From NCBI GenBank assembly GCA_012295275.1, contig CM022672.1:32250087-32314086 (forward strand): 64,000 nucleotides of DNA, given 5' to 3'. The position numbers were made by a program, and so were the translations under genes. The notes under the pieces are model-generated. The model worked only from the letters and a program-made list of their open reading frames with translations, searched no databases and was not told the origin of the DNA. Position 1 is the first letter of the stretch. Every line of letters starts with the position of its first letter. Below are positions 1-11,088 of this stretch, one piece after another. The DNA comes from Chrysomallon squamiferum (Eukaryota > Mollusca > Gastropoda > Neomphalida > Peltospiridae).

Positions 1-345
1 GTGTAAATGTGTGTATTCACTCTAGTGTAAGAGTACGTGCGTGTAAATGTGTGTATTCACTCTAGTGTAAGAGTACGTGCGTGTAAATGTGTGTATTCAC
101 TCTAGTGTAAGAGTACGTGCGTGTAAATGTGTGTATTCACTCTAGTGTAAGAGTACGTGCGTGTAAATGTGTGTATTCACTCTAGTAGTGTAAGAGTACG
201 TGCGTGTAAATGTGTGTATTCACTCTAGTGTAAGAGTACGTGCGTGTAAATGTGTGTATTCACTCTAGTATAAGAGTACGTGCGTGTAAATGTGTGTATT
301 CACTCTAGTGTAAGAGTACGTGCGTGTAAATGTGTGTATTTACTG
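1..345. repeat. 40-bp minisatellite, about 8.5 units
   Basis: The unit begins GTGTAAATGTGTGTATTCAC and continues for another 20 bases ending GAGTACGTGC. Units are nearly identical; one carries a 3-bp TAG duplication near 185 and one a G-to-A change near 270. The final partial unit runs into unique sequence at about 345. The matching site in copy B (41,599-41,660) has only about 1.5 units, so the array has changed length since the duplication. Confidence 0.95.
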
Positions 346-431
346 TACGTGTCTGTGAGTATGTACGGCTACCAAAGAACGTGTCCCTGCGGCCCACCTA
401 CCAGCACACACACTTAAATATACACGTACTC

Positions 432-969
432 CTAAACTACAAAACTAGATAATTCAAACGTTACTAACGCGCAGGTCACTTTTCGAATTCTCCACAGTCC
501 TGGACCAGTCACAGAGCAGTGATCTTTACAAAACGTGTCCACGTTCTCTTCATAGTACGGACACGGCTCACACGTAGTTTGAGGTTTTAGGATTTAGACA
601 GAATTTCACCTATAATGGGGTTTTCCTTCGACAGTGCAATCTTTCTAAATGTGTCTGTATCGAAAAATGCGGTTAAAATGGACTCGATGTCCCTATAAGT
701 AAAATAAATAATTGTGTATCAGTTTTACAAAATAATAATAATAATAATAATAATAACAACAACAACAACAACAACAACAACACAACAACAACAACAATGA
801 CAATAATAATAAGAGCAATAACAAAAACAGCAACAATAATAATAATAACGTAAAATTCAAGCACATACAAATAAATAATTAAAAAAAATGAAAGAAAAAT
901 AGTTTTTACTTACGTGGAGTTAGCAGCACAGCCAGAGAAGAACATCAAACAAAAAAGGAGAGATAATTT
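432..969 (-). CDS. Candidate secreted Cys-containing peptide gene, copy A
   Basis: Two minus-strand exons join in phase. Exon 1 (969-914) follows a TTTTCAG acceptor and ends CAC|GTAAGT; it encodes KLSLLFCLMFFSGCAANS plus the first two bases of a Thr codon, a typical hydrophobic signal-peptide core. Exon 2 (from 692, acceptor TTATAG) supplies the third base and continues DIESILTAFFDTDTF to a stop at 589-587. A different frame is then open from 593 to 432 (53 codons) with a CxxC-like and an FCxxxC motif, as though one base were missing at about 590. The upstream exon with the start Met was not found. The family is not recognised. A secreted peptide is inferred from the signal core; copy B shows the same structure. 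Confidence 0.45.
731..862. repeat. Compound AAT/AAC trinucleotide repeat
   Basis: AAT units pass into AAC units and then into an interrupted AAC/AAT mixture. It lies in the intron between the two exons of the secreted peptide gene. The B counterpart (42,043-42,160) is shorter and differently interrupted. Confidence 0.9.
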
Positions 970-1193
970 CTGAAAATAAAACTAATAAAATAAATACATT
1001 TAACCTGTGCGTTAAAGTGTGTGCGTGAATCGACGCTAATATTTAATGCATTCATTTTATCTATTCTGTTATTTTAATTTAATATTTTATTTTATTTCTA
1101 TTTTATTTATAATTTTTATTTTCAGCTCTGTATGGTTTGAATAAAACAAATTTCTTACCATTTTTTTCTTTCTTCTTCTATGTTCTTTTCTAG

Positions 1194-1323
1194 AGAGAAA
1201 AATTGTCTGTTAAAATGTTTTACTGGAAGTTCACTAAATTTGGTTGTATTTGCTGAAACACTTTATGTAACAGATGTAACTGATCAGTTTCATTTGTTTT
1301 TATCAGTAATTAAAACGACATTG
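1194..1323 (+). other. Candidate plus-strand exon, weak
   Basis: A long pyrimidine tract ending TTCTTTTCTAG at 1,193 precedes an open frame (EKNCLLKCFTGSSLNLVVFA and onward) that stays open until it enters a poly(A) run at about 1,325. The same acceptor and frame are present in copy B from 42,506. No donor is visible because the frame runs into the A tract, so this could equally be an old retro-copied fragment or chance. Function unknown. Confidence 0.2.
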
Positions 1324-1586
1324 AAAAAAAAAAAAAAAAAAAAAAAAAAATAGCGTCAGCAGTTTAAAAATTGAGAGAATTAAATTTGTCGTCTGCTGTG
1401 AATATCAAAGGAGGATTTTTTTTCTAACTCGTTTTAATCGATTCTCATTCCAGGGCGGGTCCAGGAACATGGGAAAGAGGGGACACCATCATTACGGTGA
1501 TAATGTCTTCCATTTTAAATTTATGGAAAGAAAGAAAAAAAGAAAGAATGAATTACATTAAGAAATGTATACATCAGTAAATGAAA

Positions 1587-1617
<31 letters not shown>

Positions 1618-2178
1618 AACAGGGTTCGTAGACCTTTGGCTGTCAAAATTTCCATAACGTTTCCAAAACCTTCCATAGCCCACAAATCCAAATTTTCAAA
1701 ACCATTTCCAAGCGAACTCAATCACAACAAAGTGTTTTTTTAGCAGTTTTTAAATATGTTTGTCAGAGTTAAAACGTTTTCCTCGACTAGGCTGCAGAGT
1801 ATTCAGGTAGGATTACTAGTAATGACAAATTTAATGTAATTTATTTTGGCGTTTTAAAATGCAGTTTTATTCTTGGTGTTAGACATCACTATGATGATAT
1901 GTAAGGCAGATTGAGAGAAATATGAATACAGAAGTATTGCTTTTAGAAACAGTTGTCGTTGTTGGTTTCTTTTTATTGAATTAATAACCCATATCTTTAA
2001 ACTGCCCCAAATCCTACTCCTTATGGGTTTGTTGTCTGAATTATCAGTTGGAATTCTCTCTCAGTTTTATTATTTTCCAACTTTCAACCTCAGTTTCAAG
2101 TTTTTCTTTTTGCTTTCACAGTCTTTCTGAAACTATTAGATTAGTCAAATCAGTGAGATTTCCCTTTTTCCTCAGCAG

Positions 2179-2355
2179 ATGAAGACAGTGATTCAATATG
2201 TTGTTCTAATCATGTTCACTTTGTCTCTAATTCAGTGCACTGAGTACATTGAGACGTTTACCATTCTACGCATTGCTCTAATCCCTAACCCTAAAATGAA
2301 AAATAATTTAACCCTAAGGGGCCGTTCAAATATTACAAAACACTATATTTTATAA
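2179..2355 (+). CDS. Signal-peptide exon of a small secreted protein, copy A
   Basis: A pyrimidine-rich tract ending CCTCAGCAG directly precedes an ATG. The first 20 residues, MKTVIQYVVLIMFTLSLIQC, form a textbook signal peptide: a Lys near the start, a hydrophobic core and a small/polar end near residue 20. The frame continues to 58 codons with stop at 2,353-2,355. Residues after about 25 overlap a CCCTAACCCTAA-like patch and may be intron read-through, so the true exon could end earlier. Copy B has the same start and one early change (V9F). The FLYWCH-MULE remnant lies immediately downstream on the opposite strand and may have separated this exon from the rest of its gene. The mature product is unknown. 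Confidence 0.45.
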   Translation: MKTVIQYVVLIMFTLSLIQCTEYIETFTILRIALIPNPKMKNNLTLRGRSNITKHYIL

Positions 2356-2384
2356 TAAATTAAACGGTAAACGAAAGAAAGAAA

Positions 2385-2421
<37 letters not shown>

Positions 2422-2491
2422 AGGGAAGAAAGAAACAGTTTTATTCACAACAAATTTATTCTCATATATGAATTTCTTTGTATCATTTAGG

Positions 2492-3512
2492 TCATAAGCA
2501 CTTAGTAATACGAATGTTGTGTCCGACTCCAACCAAAAACTCAGGAATGGACTTGGAACTATTGACACGGTCCTGGCACAAGGATTTGAGTCTCCTCTGA
2601 AGCGAATATGACCTTTGTTCTTCGGAGGATTGCCAACTGCATCCTGTTGAAGAACGGTGTGTACAGTGGATTCTTCACGCTGGAAAGGTACACGAAGCAC
2701 ATAAACCTGGGAGAACTGAGTTGGAGCCATGGAGAAGTTGTCATCCATGAGGATGTTATCACAGAGGCCAGGCGCCTCAGTCCCAGTTCTGTACTAAGAC
2801 GATGATCCTGCTACTAGTCTCTGGTCCAGTGTCGTAGAGTAGGAATGGCTCTGGATAAGGGCCAACGGTTTTCTGCCACTCATCTGGTATGAACTCAGAG
2901 AGGTGCTGTGGTACAGGAGGAGTCTTGCTTAGTGGTCTCCTCGAGTGGTATTCGTGACTGCACATCTGGTCCGAGCTCGGCTGAGACTTGAGTGATGATC
3001 TGTGATGACTTTTCCAGTGAGTTCGCAGGTTGGTCACGCATGGCGTTGCGACACTTGGTGTATGAGATCTCAGTGTGATCAGGTGCATGAACGACCGGGT
3101 TCAGGATCAGTCATATCTGCCGTAGTGCTGAGTGCAGCCAGACAACCTTTAAAGACATAATATAATACACTAATTAATACCAGAATATCAAGTCATTCGG
3201 AAATATTGATATTCAAACCTTAGACCCATCCTATATACATTTTTTGCTGTGTTCTGAAGAAATATACAAGATTTTCCCGCCCATCCAATTAAATCGCATG
3301 TATTAACATATCAGTGCATTTCAGAAATACAAAATATAAATAAAATCATATGCAGTATATGCACTCTCATACATAACAAGGTGGACTTTCTTGGAGCACT
3401 TCCAGCAAATTTTGTTCTTCCTAGTAGCTAACTTGGTATACATGTGCCTATGATAACAAATGTTTGATCCACCTTTCTGACTCTTGATGACATCCACAGT
3501 AATTTTATTCAT
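2492..3512 (-). pseudogene. FLYWCH-MULE transposase remnant, copy A
   Basis: Read on the minus strand, the 5' part (3,512-3,321) has a FLYWCH-type zinc-finger pattern, with KGGSNICYHRHMYTKL followed by ICWKC. After an apparent gap comes the linker (3,088-2,820) with PDEWQKTV and EPFLLYDTGPETS. The catalytic-core start MDDNFSMAPTQFSQ lies near 2,745-2,700 and supplies the first Asp of a Mutator-like DDE transposase. The core that should follow is deleted: frame passes straight from YVLRVPF to QREESTVHTVLQQDAVGNPP and ends VGHNIRITKCL-like at 2,492. Copy B keeps the deleted RTNNSCEGWNN block but has other lesions. This is a dead DNA transposon gene; MULE proteins cut and paste their own element. 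Confidence 0.75.
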
Positions 3513-3519
3513 ATATATG

Positions 3520-4072
3520 TGTTTTTATTCTAATGATGGCACTAATGATTCTGAGGAATGGTGCTCCCTCGCATCTTTTATATTGATATCATGGGTAATT
3601 GAGTTGGAAGTCATCTGGGAAGCCATATATGGGATAAGATAAAGGGATAGATCTGAGGATAAGATAAAGGGATAGGTCTGAGGACATAAAGAGAAGGGAT
3701 TATGCTTTGAATGGGAAAATTAGAGAATCGCTTTTTAAATGGTTTCTTAAAGAAAATGATAAATGAGACATTAAAAGAACGCATTGGATAGGTCAAGGAC
3801 TCAATGACAATTAAAACTCAACTGGGTAAGTTAATTAGGAAATTGTCTTATGTTAGAGAGATGTGGAGATATAGTGTTTATGGTGAAACATATGGATTGT
3901 CAATTGGGGAATGATAATTAATGGGTGAAAGGGGCATACTTATGATGGAAGATTTAAGAAGCATTAAAAATATTTATTTGGAACTACAAAGTTTTTAATA
4001 CCTTTAACATAGTTAAAATAGCAATTTTAGTAAAAATGTATTGTTTTTTTCTTTTCCGTTTCTTTTCTTCCT

Positions 4073-4107
<35 letters not shown>

Positions 4108-4170
4108 CTGTTTCTTTCTTTCCTACAACCGTTTAACAAAATGGTTTACTTGACGACGTTCTTACGGGAA
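3520..4170. other. No gene seen; short tandem repeat and poly(T)
   Basis: The stretch holds a two-fold repeat of about 29 bp containing GATAAGATAAAGGGATAG at 3,630-3,700 (three units in copy B near 45,120-45,200) and a T run at 4,079-4,108. It is otherwise unique AT-rich DNA. No convincing exon was seen. Confidence 0.6.
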
Positions 4171-5499
4171 GTGACGTTATCGAGAGTGCAGGAAATGACG
4201 TTATAGATCTCAAAAAGTTTCAACTGAACAATTTATACTTGAAAGGTAATTTATGTTGTTAATTTTAATTTGAAACCAAACACTGATTTTAACAATTATC
4301 TGAACTTAATCGTAATACTAATCTATTTATAACAATGAAACAATTTTATTAACCGTCGAACGTTAGTTTTATATCAATTAGCATATCCTGACAGTGTGAT
4401 CGTGTTCTAAACAAAATGATACTAATAAATTAATATTCTATTAAAAAAAAAAAAAATAAAAAAAAAAAAAATAATAAAAAAAAAAATCAAAATTCAACTT
4501 TTTTTTAGAAAAAAAAATTATTTTTAACCCTAATCTTAACCTAATTAGCAAAACTATCTAAACTTTTAGACTCAACAACTGAATATAAAGTATAATATTT
4601 AATTGTTTAGTGGATAAAGAATAATATATATATTTTTTAGTGGATAACAATTTCACTGATTCAGTGTTAATGATGCTCAAAAATTGGCCTAGTAAAATAT
4701 AATAATATATGAATACATGATTCAAAACTAACACAAATATTTATATTTATTTAAACGAAAATCAGGAATTCATGTTGTGACTGTCTCCAATTTAAAATTC
4801 AATAAAAAAAATGAGTTAAACAGTTAGAATTAGACAGTTAATATACATGTTTTATTATTTGGATTCACTACTTCATGAAATATCTCATATGTTATATTTA
4901 TATGCATAACTTTTAAGCACACACACACACACACACACACACATTTATACTACACCTGGGTTAATGTATAAAAACTATTGAACAACAATATTCCTCACCC
5001 TTAGGAAGCTGTTTCTTAAGTTTAATAATGCTAGCTAAAAATTTATAATTAAAAACATAAAACAAAATAACCTGAAATATTTATTTCAACAAGAAAACAA
5101 AGGTTAACAACATCAAAACTACTTTTTCATATGAAAAAGATAATTTTAGAAAAATAAAAAATTGTAAGATTTCTGATTTATCAAATAAAAGTATATTAGT
5201 AAAATATACAACAGGAAATAAAACAAGAATTCCAAGACATTTGTTTACCAAAAATGTCAACATTAATAAATAATTTAACAGATAATTCAGACTATTCATT
5301 AAGAAAATTTCTAATTTTATGTTCCATACAACATATACGTGATACATTCAGGTTTACATATTTCCTTCCATTTTATATTTTATATTTTATTAACACACTT
5401 TTATTAGGTAAATTTTTAACAGAAGTCTTGGCATTTTATATTTTGATTAGATGATAGACTACATTATTCTTTAAAACAAATACAAAAATAAAATAAAAT

Positions 5500-6005
5500 A
5501 AATAAATTGAAAAATTATCTCCCTTGAACTAAACACTTTTTGATCTAAAATATGTAGCTTTTTTAAGGCAATCATCAAGGCTATCTAACATAAATCAATC
5601 TTTAAAAAATAATTTTTGTTTGTCACATACTTGACTACTTGGTCCTGTGTCTGATCCAAACATTCTGAATACTGATCTACATCTGATTACATGTTGTGTG
5701 AACAACATTGTGACTTTGAGTCTATATTTACAGTATTTAAATTTTTCACTAAGTGTAGTCCATGCTTCACACAAGTAACAGTTTTTAAAATGTTATTTTG
5801 GTGTTGAACTTTCTAACACATTTCAATATTCTCCAAGCATTCAGTTCTTTATATTTGTTATGGAGATGTTCATCTTCTGTTTGCTTAGTTCAGGATAATC
5901 AGACAACTTTAAAAACTTGGAGGCAAACTTGACAAGTCATTTAGAATCAATGTCATTTCTCACATGTATTCTTTCTTTCTCAAAACAAGCTCATGATAAA
6001 GAACC
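5500..6005 (-). other. Candidate 3'-terminal non-coding exon, copy A
   Basis: Reading the minus strand, a CTTCAG acceptor at about 6,006 opens a stretch of about 500 bases without a usable frame. It is more conserved than its surroundings between A, B (about 46,810-47,298) and the older block (about 30,300-30,782), and it loses similarity in A/T-rich sequence near 5,480. A 3' untranslated exon shared by the duplicated genes would explain this. No clean AATAAA was located at the end. Confidence 0.3.
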
Positions 6006-6421
6006 CTGAAGATAATAATAAAAAAGAAAATGATTATTAAAATAAAAATAATATTCAGAGTTATATAAATTATATTGAAATGTCCTTGATTATAAATATT
6101 TACCTGGAAATGTAGATTATACAATTTGACATATAAAATGAAGACTAGATGTAATTAAAATGAGATGTGTTGTGACTTAATAGTAGAGAGCTGAGCTGAG
6201 AAGAAACAGATTGTAGTATCAATCTTGAAAACTGAAAACACAAACACCTGTCTTAATTAACAGTGAAAATGTAGATGGTTTTTCTCTCACAGTTTCATTA
6301 TCAAAAATAACAATAATGTCTGTCATCTGAAGCAGATTTTTTCAAATTATTAATCAGAAAATGATTTTAGTGAACTTCATGGTAACTGAAAGGTCTGAGA
6401 GACAAGTTCACATTTATTTAC

Positions 6422-6576
6422 CAATCAAGCAGCCTGTTAAACTAGCATGATGGGTGATGTGAAACATCTGACAGTCAACTGTTGTTCTGTAACTCTCCTC
6501 TGATTTCTCTGCTCTGTTATGTGAGAATTTGCTGTGTTTAGATTTCTGTACTCTGTGTACAACAATCAGCTTGTGT
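6422..6576 (-). other. Candidate internal exon, splice-bounded
   Basis: The minus strand shows TTTTTCAG before 6,576 and GATTG|GTAAAT at 6,422. The 155 bases between are open in one frame (HKLIVVHRVQKSKHS at its start). The block is repeated with changes at about 31,238-31,340 and again near 31,410-31,555, while copy B has lost part of it. The next minus-strand segment upstream ends at a similar GATTG|GTAAGT at about 6,648, so exon-scale duplication may have occurred here. Coding status is uncertain and no function is recognised. Confidence 0.3.
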
Positions 6577-6950
6577 CTGAAAAATAAAATATTAAAAACA
6601 AGACAAATGTTAGAATTACAAATGTAATGTACACACAGTTTACTTACCAATCACTGAGTCTGTTAACTAGCACTGGATGTGTGATGTAAAACATCTGATA
6701 GTAACAGTATTACAAATCTATTTTTATCATTTTAATTCAGAGTAATATTTTCAACAGTAAACAAGTACAGTTAATTTAAATGAAATAAAATTAAGTCAAA
6801 GTGCATTTCAGTATCTCATCTACACCTATCATTATTTACAAATAAACAATAAAATTATATGTAATAATATTAATATTAAAACCTTCTCACGTGGCATTAA
6901 GTAATTTATTATTCTAAAACTTTATAAAATCTGGCAGTAAACTGAATTAC

Positions 6951-7141
6951 CTGTCCATTATACCCAGCATCTGTTTACAAACATGTTGAGTACATCTGAG
7001 TGTCTGAGTCTGTACAAATTTCCCTCAAAATCTAGAACTGGCAAACTGATTGTTCTTCCATGAATTGTACACTGCAGACATGGTCAAGTGGTCAATCTTG
7101 CCTGATTGGACATTTTTCTGATCAGCAAGGGCTTGTTTATC
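6951..7141 (-). other. Splice-bounded exon conserved in the older duplicate
   Basis: Minus-strand acceptor ATTTTGCAG precedes 7,141 and donor GGACAG|GTAATT follows 6,951. The older copy at 32,307-32,110 keeps both boundaries and long identical stretches near the donor. If joined in phase 0 to the exon ending at 10,352, the first frame reads [12 protein letters not shown] and is open for 38 codons. Another frame reads [17 protein letters not shown] before a stop. Neither frame survives intact in both copies, so it may be a terminal coding exon or transcribed non-coding sequence. Copy B lost this exon in its 4.4-kb deletion. Confidence 0.4.
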
Positions 7142-7149
7142 CTGCAAAA

Positions 7150-7968
7150 TAAATAAATAAAATTAATTTATCAAAACAAAAAACACACAAAAAACTACAT
7201 TTTTATCATTGACAACCCTCAACTGAGAGTAGTAGACTGTCTCCTGGGCTGATCTGACTCTGGATTCTGACAAACACAAATTATTTATATTACTGATTCA
7301 GAAAGAATTTTGAAATACTACTACCACTACTAATAAGAATAATAATAATAATAATAAAATAATTATAAAAATAAACTACGTAATTGTAAATAAAGAACAA
7401 ATAAATGGAACCTTAAAAAATGTAATATTTCAGAAAATATAATGATTAAGAAATATATTATTTTATAATGTAACGAATAAAGAAATAAAAATTAAAAAAC
7501 AATACAACTATCTGTTGATGTGAATGCCTCACCTGAATTTACTATTATATAATATTTATACTCACTTCTCATTAGTGTTTTTTTTTTTTTTTTTGACATT
7601 CTGCTAGAAAACCTGCATGTTACAGTCAATTAATTCTGTCTAGTGCATTAAAAAAAAAAAGTTTTTACATTAGTTTTTACTTTCTGAATGTTTTATCAGG
7701 TGGAACAAAAAAAAAAAACAAACAAAGAACCCACATTTATCAGTTTTGAATGATTACTATGGATTTTGTCCTTTTTGATTTTCTCTCTTTTTATTAATTT
7801 CTTGTTTTGTTTTATAATGTTTTATTTCTGTGTTATAAAATATGAATTACTAGTATCCCATTTCATGAACCTCTCCAACCCAATCCAATATATACATATT
7901 ATTCAAACTGCTGTATTTCTACAAAATAACAGAAAGAAATTAGTCTCTGTTTACATACTTCAAAAAAG

Positions 7969-8002
<34 letters not shown>

Positions 8003-8420
8003 CATTCATATTTTGAAACAGCAGAAAGTTGTATAAAGGTTATTTGAAAAGAATAGTCAGTTTTTCCCAGACTTTCTTTGTGTCATTTTGTAGTGTTTGT
8101 TTTAAATATGTATATGTCACATTTGGAAACTCTAGCACAAACAGTTTTCATACATCATCTTTCTAAAAATGTTAGGACAGTACAAACAAGATAGATGACA
8201 AAAACAAAAAACAAATGAAGTTTAAAAACCATATTTCCATTTACTATGTCTGTAGGGGTTATGTTATGTATTATTATTATTATGTAATCTGTGTATATGC
8301 ACTTCCTGTTACAAAAAATCTGAAACATTTATCTGAAAAAGTTAATTTTTTATGTATATTTTCTGAAACAATTTTGTTTATTAAAATTGTGTTATTTTTC
8401 ATCTAGTGTGACACCTTAAA
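7150..8420. other. No gene seen; A/T runs
   Basis: Introns or intergenic DNA of the unknown minus-strand gene. Contains a T run at 7,577-7,595, A runs at 7,649-7,660 and 7,969-8,000, and short AAT repeats near 7,336-7,355. The open frame at 7,766-8,047 depends on the poly(A) run and is not credible. Confidence 0.6.
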
Positions 8421-8426
8421 TGTTAT

Positions 8427-8627
8427 TCACTTAAATGTATCCAGCCACACAGACAAAGCTTTAAAATTTACATCTTCAAATATTCTAGCAAATTCCTCAG
8501 CTTTTCTAAATAATACAGACCCAGATACTGGGAGATTTTTACCCTTTGTATGTTTTAACCATTTCAAAGTTCCAGTTTGTGTGTTAAATTCAGATAGACA
8601 TTTATTTGCAGAATGGAAAAAAAACAA
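8427..8627 (-). pseudogene. Fragment of a pogo/Tigger-type transposase (CENP-B HTH domain)
   Basis: A 60-odd codon minus-strand frame contains the second helix-turn-helix half of a CENP-B/Tigger DNA-binding region. TGTLKWLKHTKGKNLPVSG corresponds to the E-W-F/x-x-R-x-x-N-x-P-I/V-S-G stretch, and RKAEEFARIF then FKALSVWLDTFK corresponds to the K-A-x-x-F-A ... F-K-A-S-x-G-W-L-x-x-F-K signature. The usual Gly before Trp is replaced by Val. The frame stops right after TFK, and neither the first helix region nor the DDE nuclease domain is present, so this is a relic. It sits in an intron-like position of the unknown gene, in a part of copy A that copy B lacks. Confidence 0.65.
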
Positions 8628-9200
8628 GCATTATTTATCTCAGATAATTACAATTATGTTAATTTGTAATTAGATCATCTTATTATTTTATATTATAATA
8701 GGAAAGTATCACAAATGTTCCATATTTTAATAGTCAAATCCTGCATTAATATTAAACAATAGGTGTAAGTAATGTAACTTGTTTATCTCTTACTTGAGTG
8801 TAATGAATCATAATCTCAGTGAGAAGGAAGACACTTGATTCAAAAGGATGAAGACAAACAAATGGATCAGAAAATAAAATATCATGATACTGGATATAGC
8901 CCATATATACTGTTAACACTATAATTTTCTTATTTCAATTCTTTTCAATATCCCAAGTCAACTATTTAAGTTTTAGTTTTTCCTTTTGTTTGTATTATAA
9001 GTATGTACAGCCTATATATACTATCAGTGTTCTTATTTCAGTTCTTTTCAAACACCACCAGTAAACTATTTAAGTTTCAGCTTTTATTTTTTCTTTGTGA
9101 TGTAAATGTAAGTTTGCCTAACATATAACTATATTATAAAATACAAACAATCTTATACTTGAAGACAAAAATAAAATTTTATAAAGAAGTTCAAGCTTAC

Positions 9201-11026
9201 CTTATTCTACTTCTGCATCTTCAAAATCAGTCAGGGTCATGGACTGGACATGTTTGATACTTTGAGGTGAGGAGGAAACTTGCTGATAGTCACCATGTTG
9301 AGAGTTTTCTGTTTGTGTTTAGTTTCACAGGACAAAGTAGGACTGCTTTTCTGAAACTGAAGATGTTGATAAAACTTTCAGGATTAAACAAAAAAGAGAA
9401 AAAGTTTAAATTTATAGACAGATTTACACATTCAGTAGAAATGCTGATATGATTATCAGTTTAATGTGTTTGTTTGATCATAACCATAATTAAGATGAAG
9501 GCAACATGAAGAGAATTTATATCTTAGAATCCACAGTCACTTGACACAAAATGAGATAATGTACCTCAGTACATTTTGTGAATTTCACCATTTTAAAAGT
9601 AAATATAATTTATGAAATATAATATCAAAAGCTGACAAAAACTCAAGATGTCACTGGATCACATGACTTCATGACAACATTCACAACTTCTAATGTATGC
9701 TATGTCATCTGTATGCTGATTATGTAGATTACTTTTAAAATCAGTTATTAAAGCTGGGGAGAATTTGTACTACCTTTTTTTTTTTTTTTTAAGTATGAGC
9801 AGCTTTTGTCTGCCTGTGCATTTTTTGGTTGGAGGTTTTTTTTGTTTTGAGGAGCTTTTGGCTGTGTTCACAGTTTTATATCTTAGTTATATTAACTAAC
9901 AATGTGCTTCATCATGTTCATTCAGAAAATAAATTAAACTGAGAATATATTTTAATAAAATAATAATAAAATAAAACTTTATAAATAAAATATTCTGCAA
10001 ATATTATTCCAGTGAATTTGGTAATTATAAAAAAAAACATCTTTAGCACATGAAAGGGAATAAAAAAAAAATGATATGATAATCATAAAATAATAAATCT
10101 ATCAGTAACAAATAAAAACAACTTTCATTTATTTTAAGGTTTCTAAACTATCATCTGATAGGAATTACAAATTTCTAATGGAAATTGTGACTTTCTTGAT
10201 ACTTTAAAAAAAATTCTACTATTTTTTATTCACTATCAATTCACACAACACCGAGTTATAAAACCTCCCCAAAATTAAGTTTAATAAATCCTCAACAGGT
10301 AGTCATATTTATAATTCTTTTATTTTTTTATTTTTTTTTTTAATAGTTTACCTGAAGCAGTTTAATTTGTCCATCAACCGAAATGACGTCTGCCTCAACA
10401 GACAAAGTTGTTGCTATGGATACCAGTTCTACTGTTACTGAGTTTACACTGATATCCCTATTCCTCCTAATCTCAACCTAAATCACAAATAAATCTTTAC
10501 ATATAACATTTCATATCTTGATTTTACATTCTTGAGTAATCTTTAAGTTGTCTTAAATTGGTTATCTATTAAACAGAAACCTGACTTGAATTTACATTTA
10601 TATTGATCAATATCTAAGAAGAGTATTTATATATTTTCAGTATATAAAAATAATTTTTACTATTATCTGACCTCTATTCTTAACTAAAAACTAAACAATA
10701 ACAAGAATGAAAAAAATCATGAAAGGAAGAAGAAATAGCATGAAATAGCATTTTAAAATAGTAGCATTAACATTAATAATAACAACATTATTATTAAAGT
10801 AATAAAAATCAAAACAATAAATAAATATATAAATAAATAAATAAATAAATAAAAAGTATGATTAAACAGAAAAAAATCAAACAAAACACTTACCTTTTTA
10901 CCAATGAGGATGGGATTTTGATGCTGAACTTTCTTGCTAACTTGCATGACACAACTGCAGAAAAATTATTTAACAATTATTAATAATACTGATAAAGTAA
11001 TTTGAATATATCTAATTATATAGATA

Positions 11027-11088
<62 letters not shown>

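Larger units (their letters stand above)
4170..7150 (-). repeat. Older duplicated block P1 (3' part of a gene)
   Basis: This block resembles 28,000-32,330 with many more differences than separate copies A and B, and it is also present in B as 45,650-47,900. Shared landmarks include the phrase CTAGCTAAAAAT (5,030 and 29,695), the long 3' exon (5,500-6,005 and 30,300-30,782) and the exon ending at GGACAG|GTAATT (6,951 and 32,110). It therefore marks an older duplication that copied the 3' end of a minus-strand gene. Confidence 0.8.

Noticed and set aside
1-345. CRISPR-like array
   Set aside because: Units are contiguous 40-bp repeats without unique spacers, and the genome is eukaryotic; it is a minisatellite.
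1454-1540. Plus-strand GGSRNMGKRGHHHYGDN frame after TCATTCCAG
   Set aside because: Acceptor-like context in both copies but no donor and it runs into a GAAA tract; too short to support.
1521-1721. 66-codon minus-strand frame MSSLGNGFENLDLW...
   Set aside because: No splice sites or motif, its end runs into a TTTA repeat, and B differs by a replacement; conservation is explained by recency.
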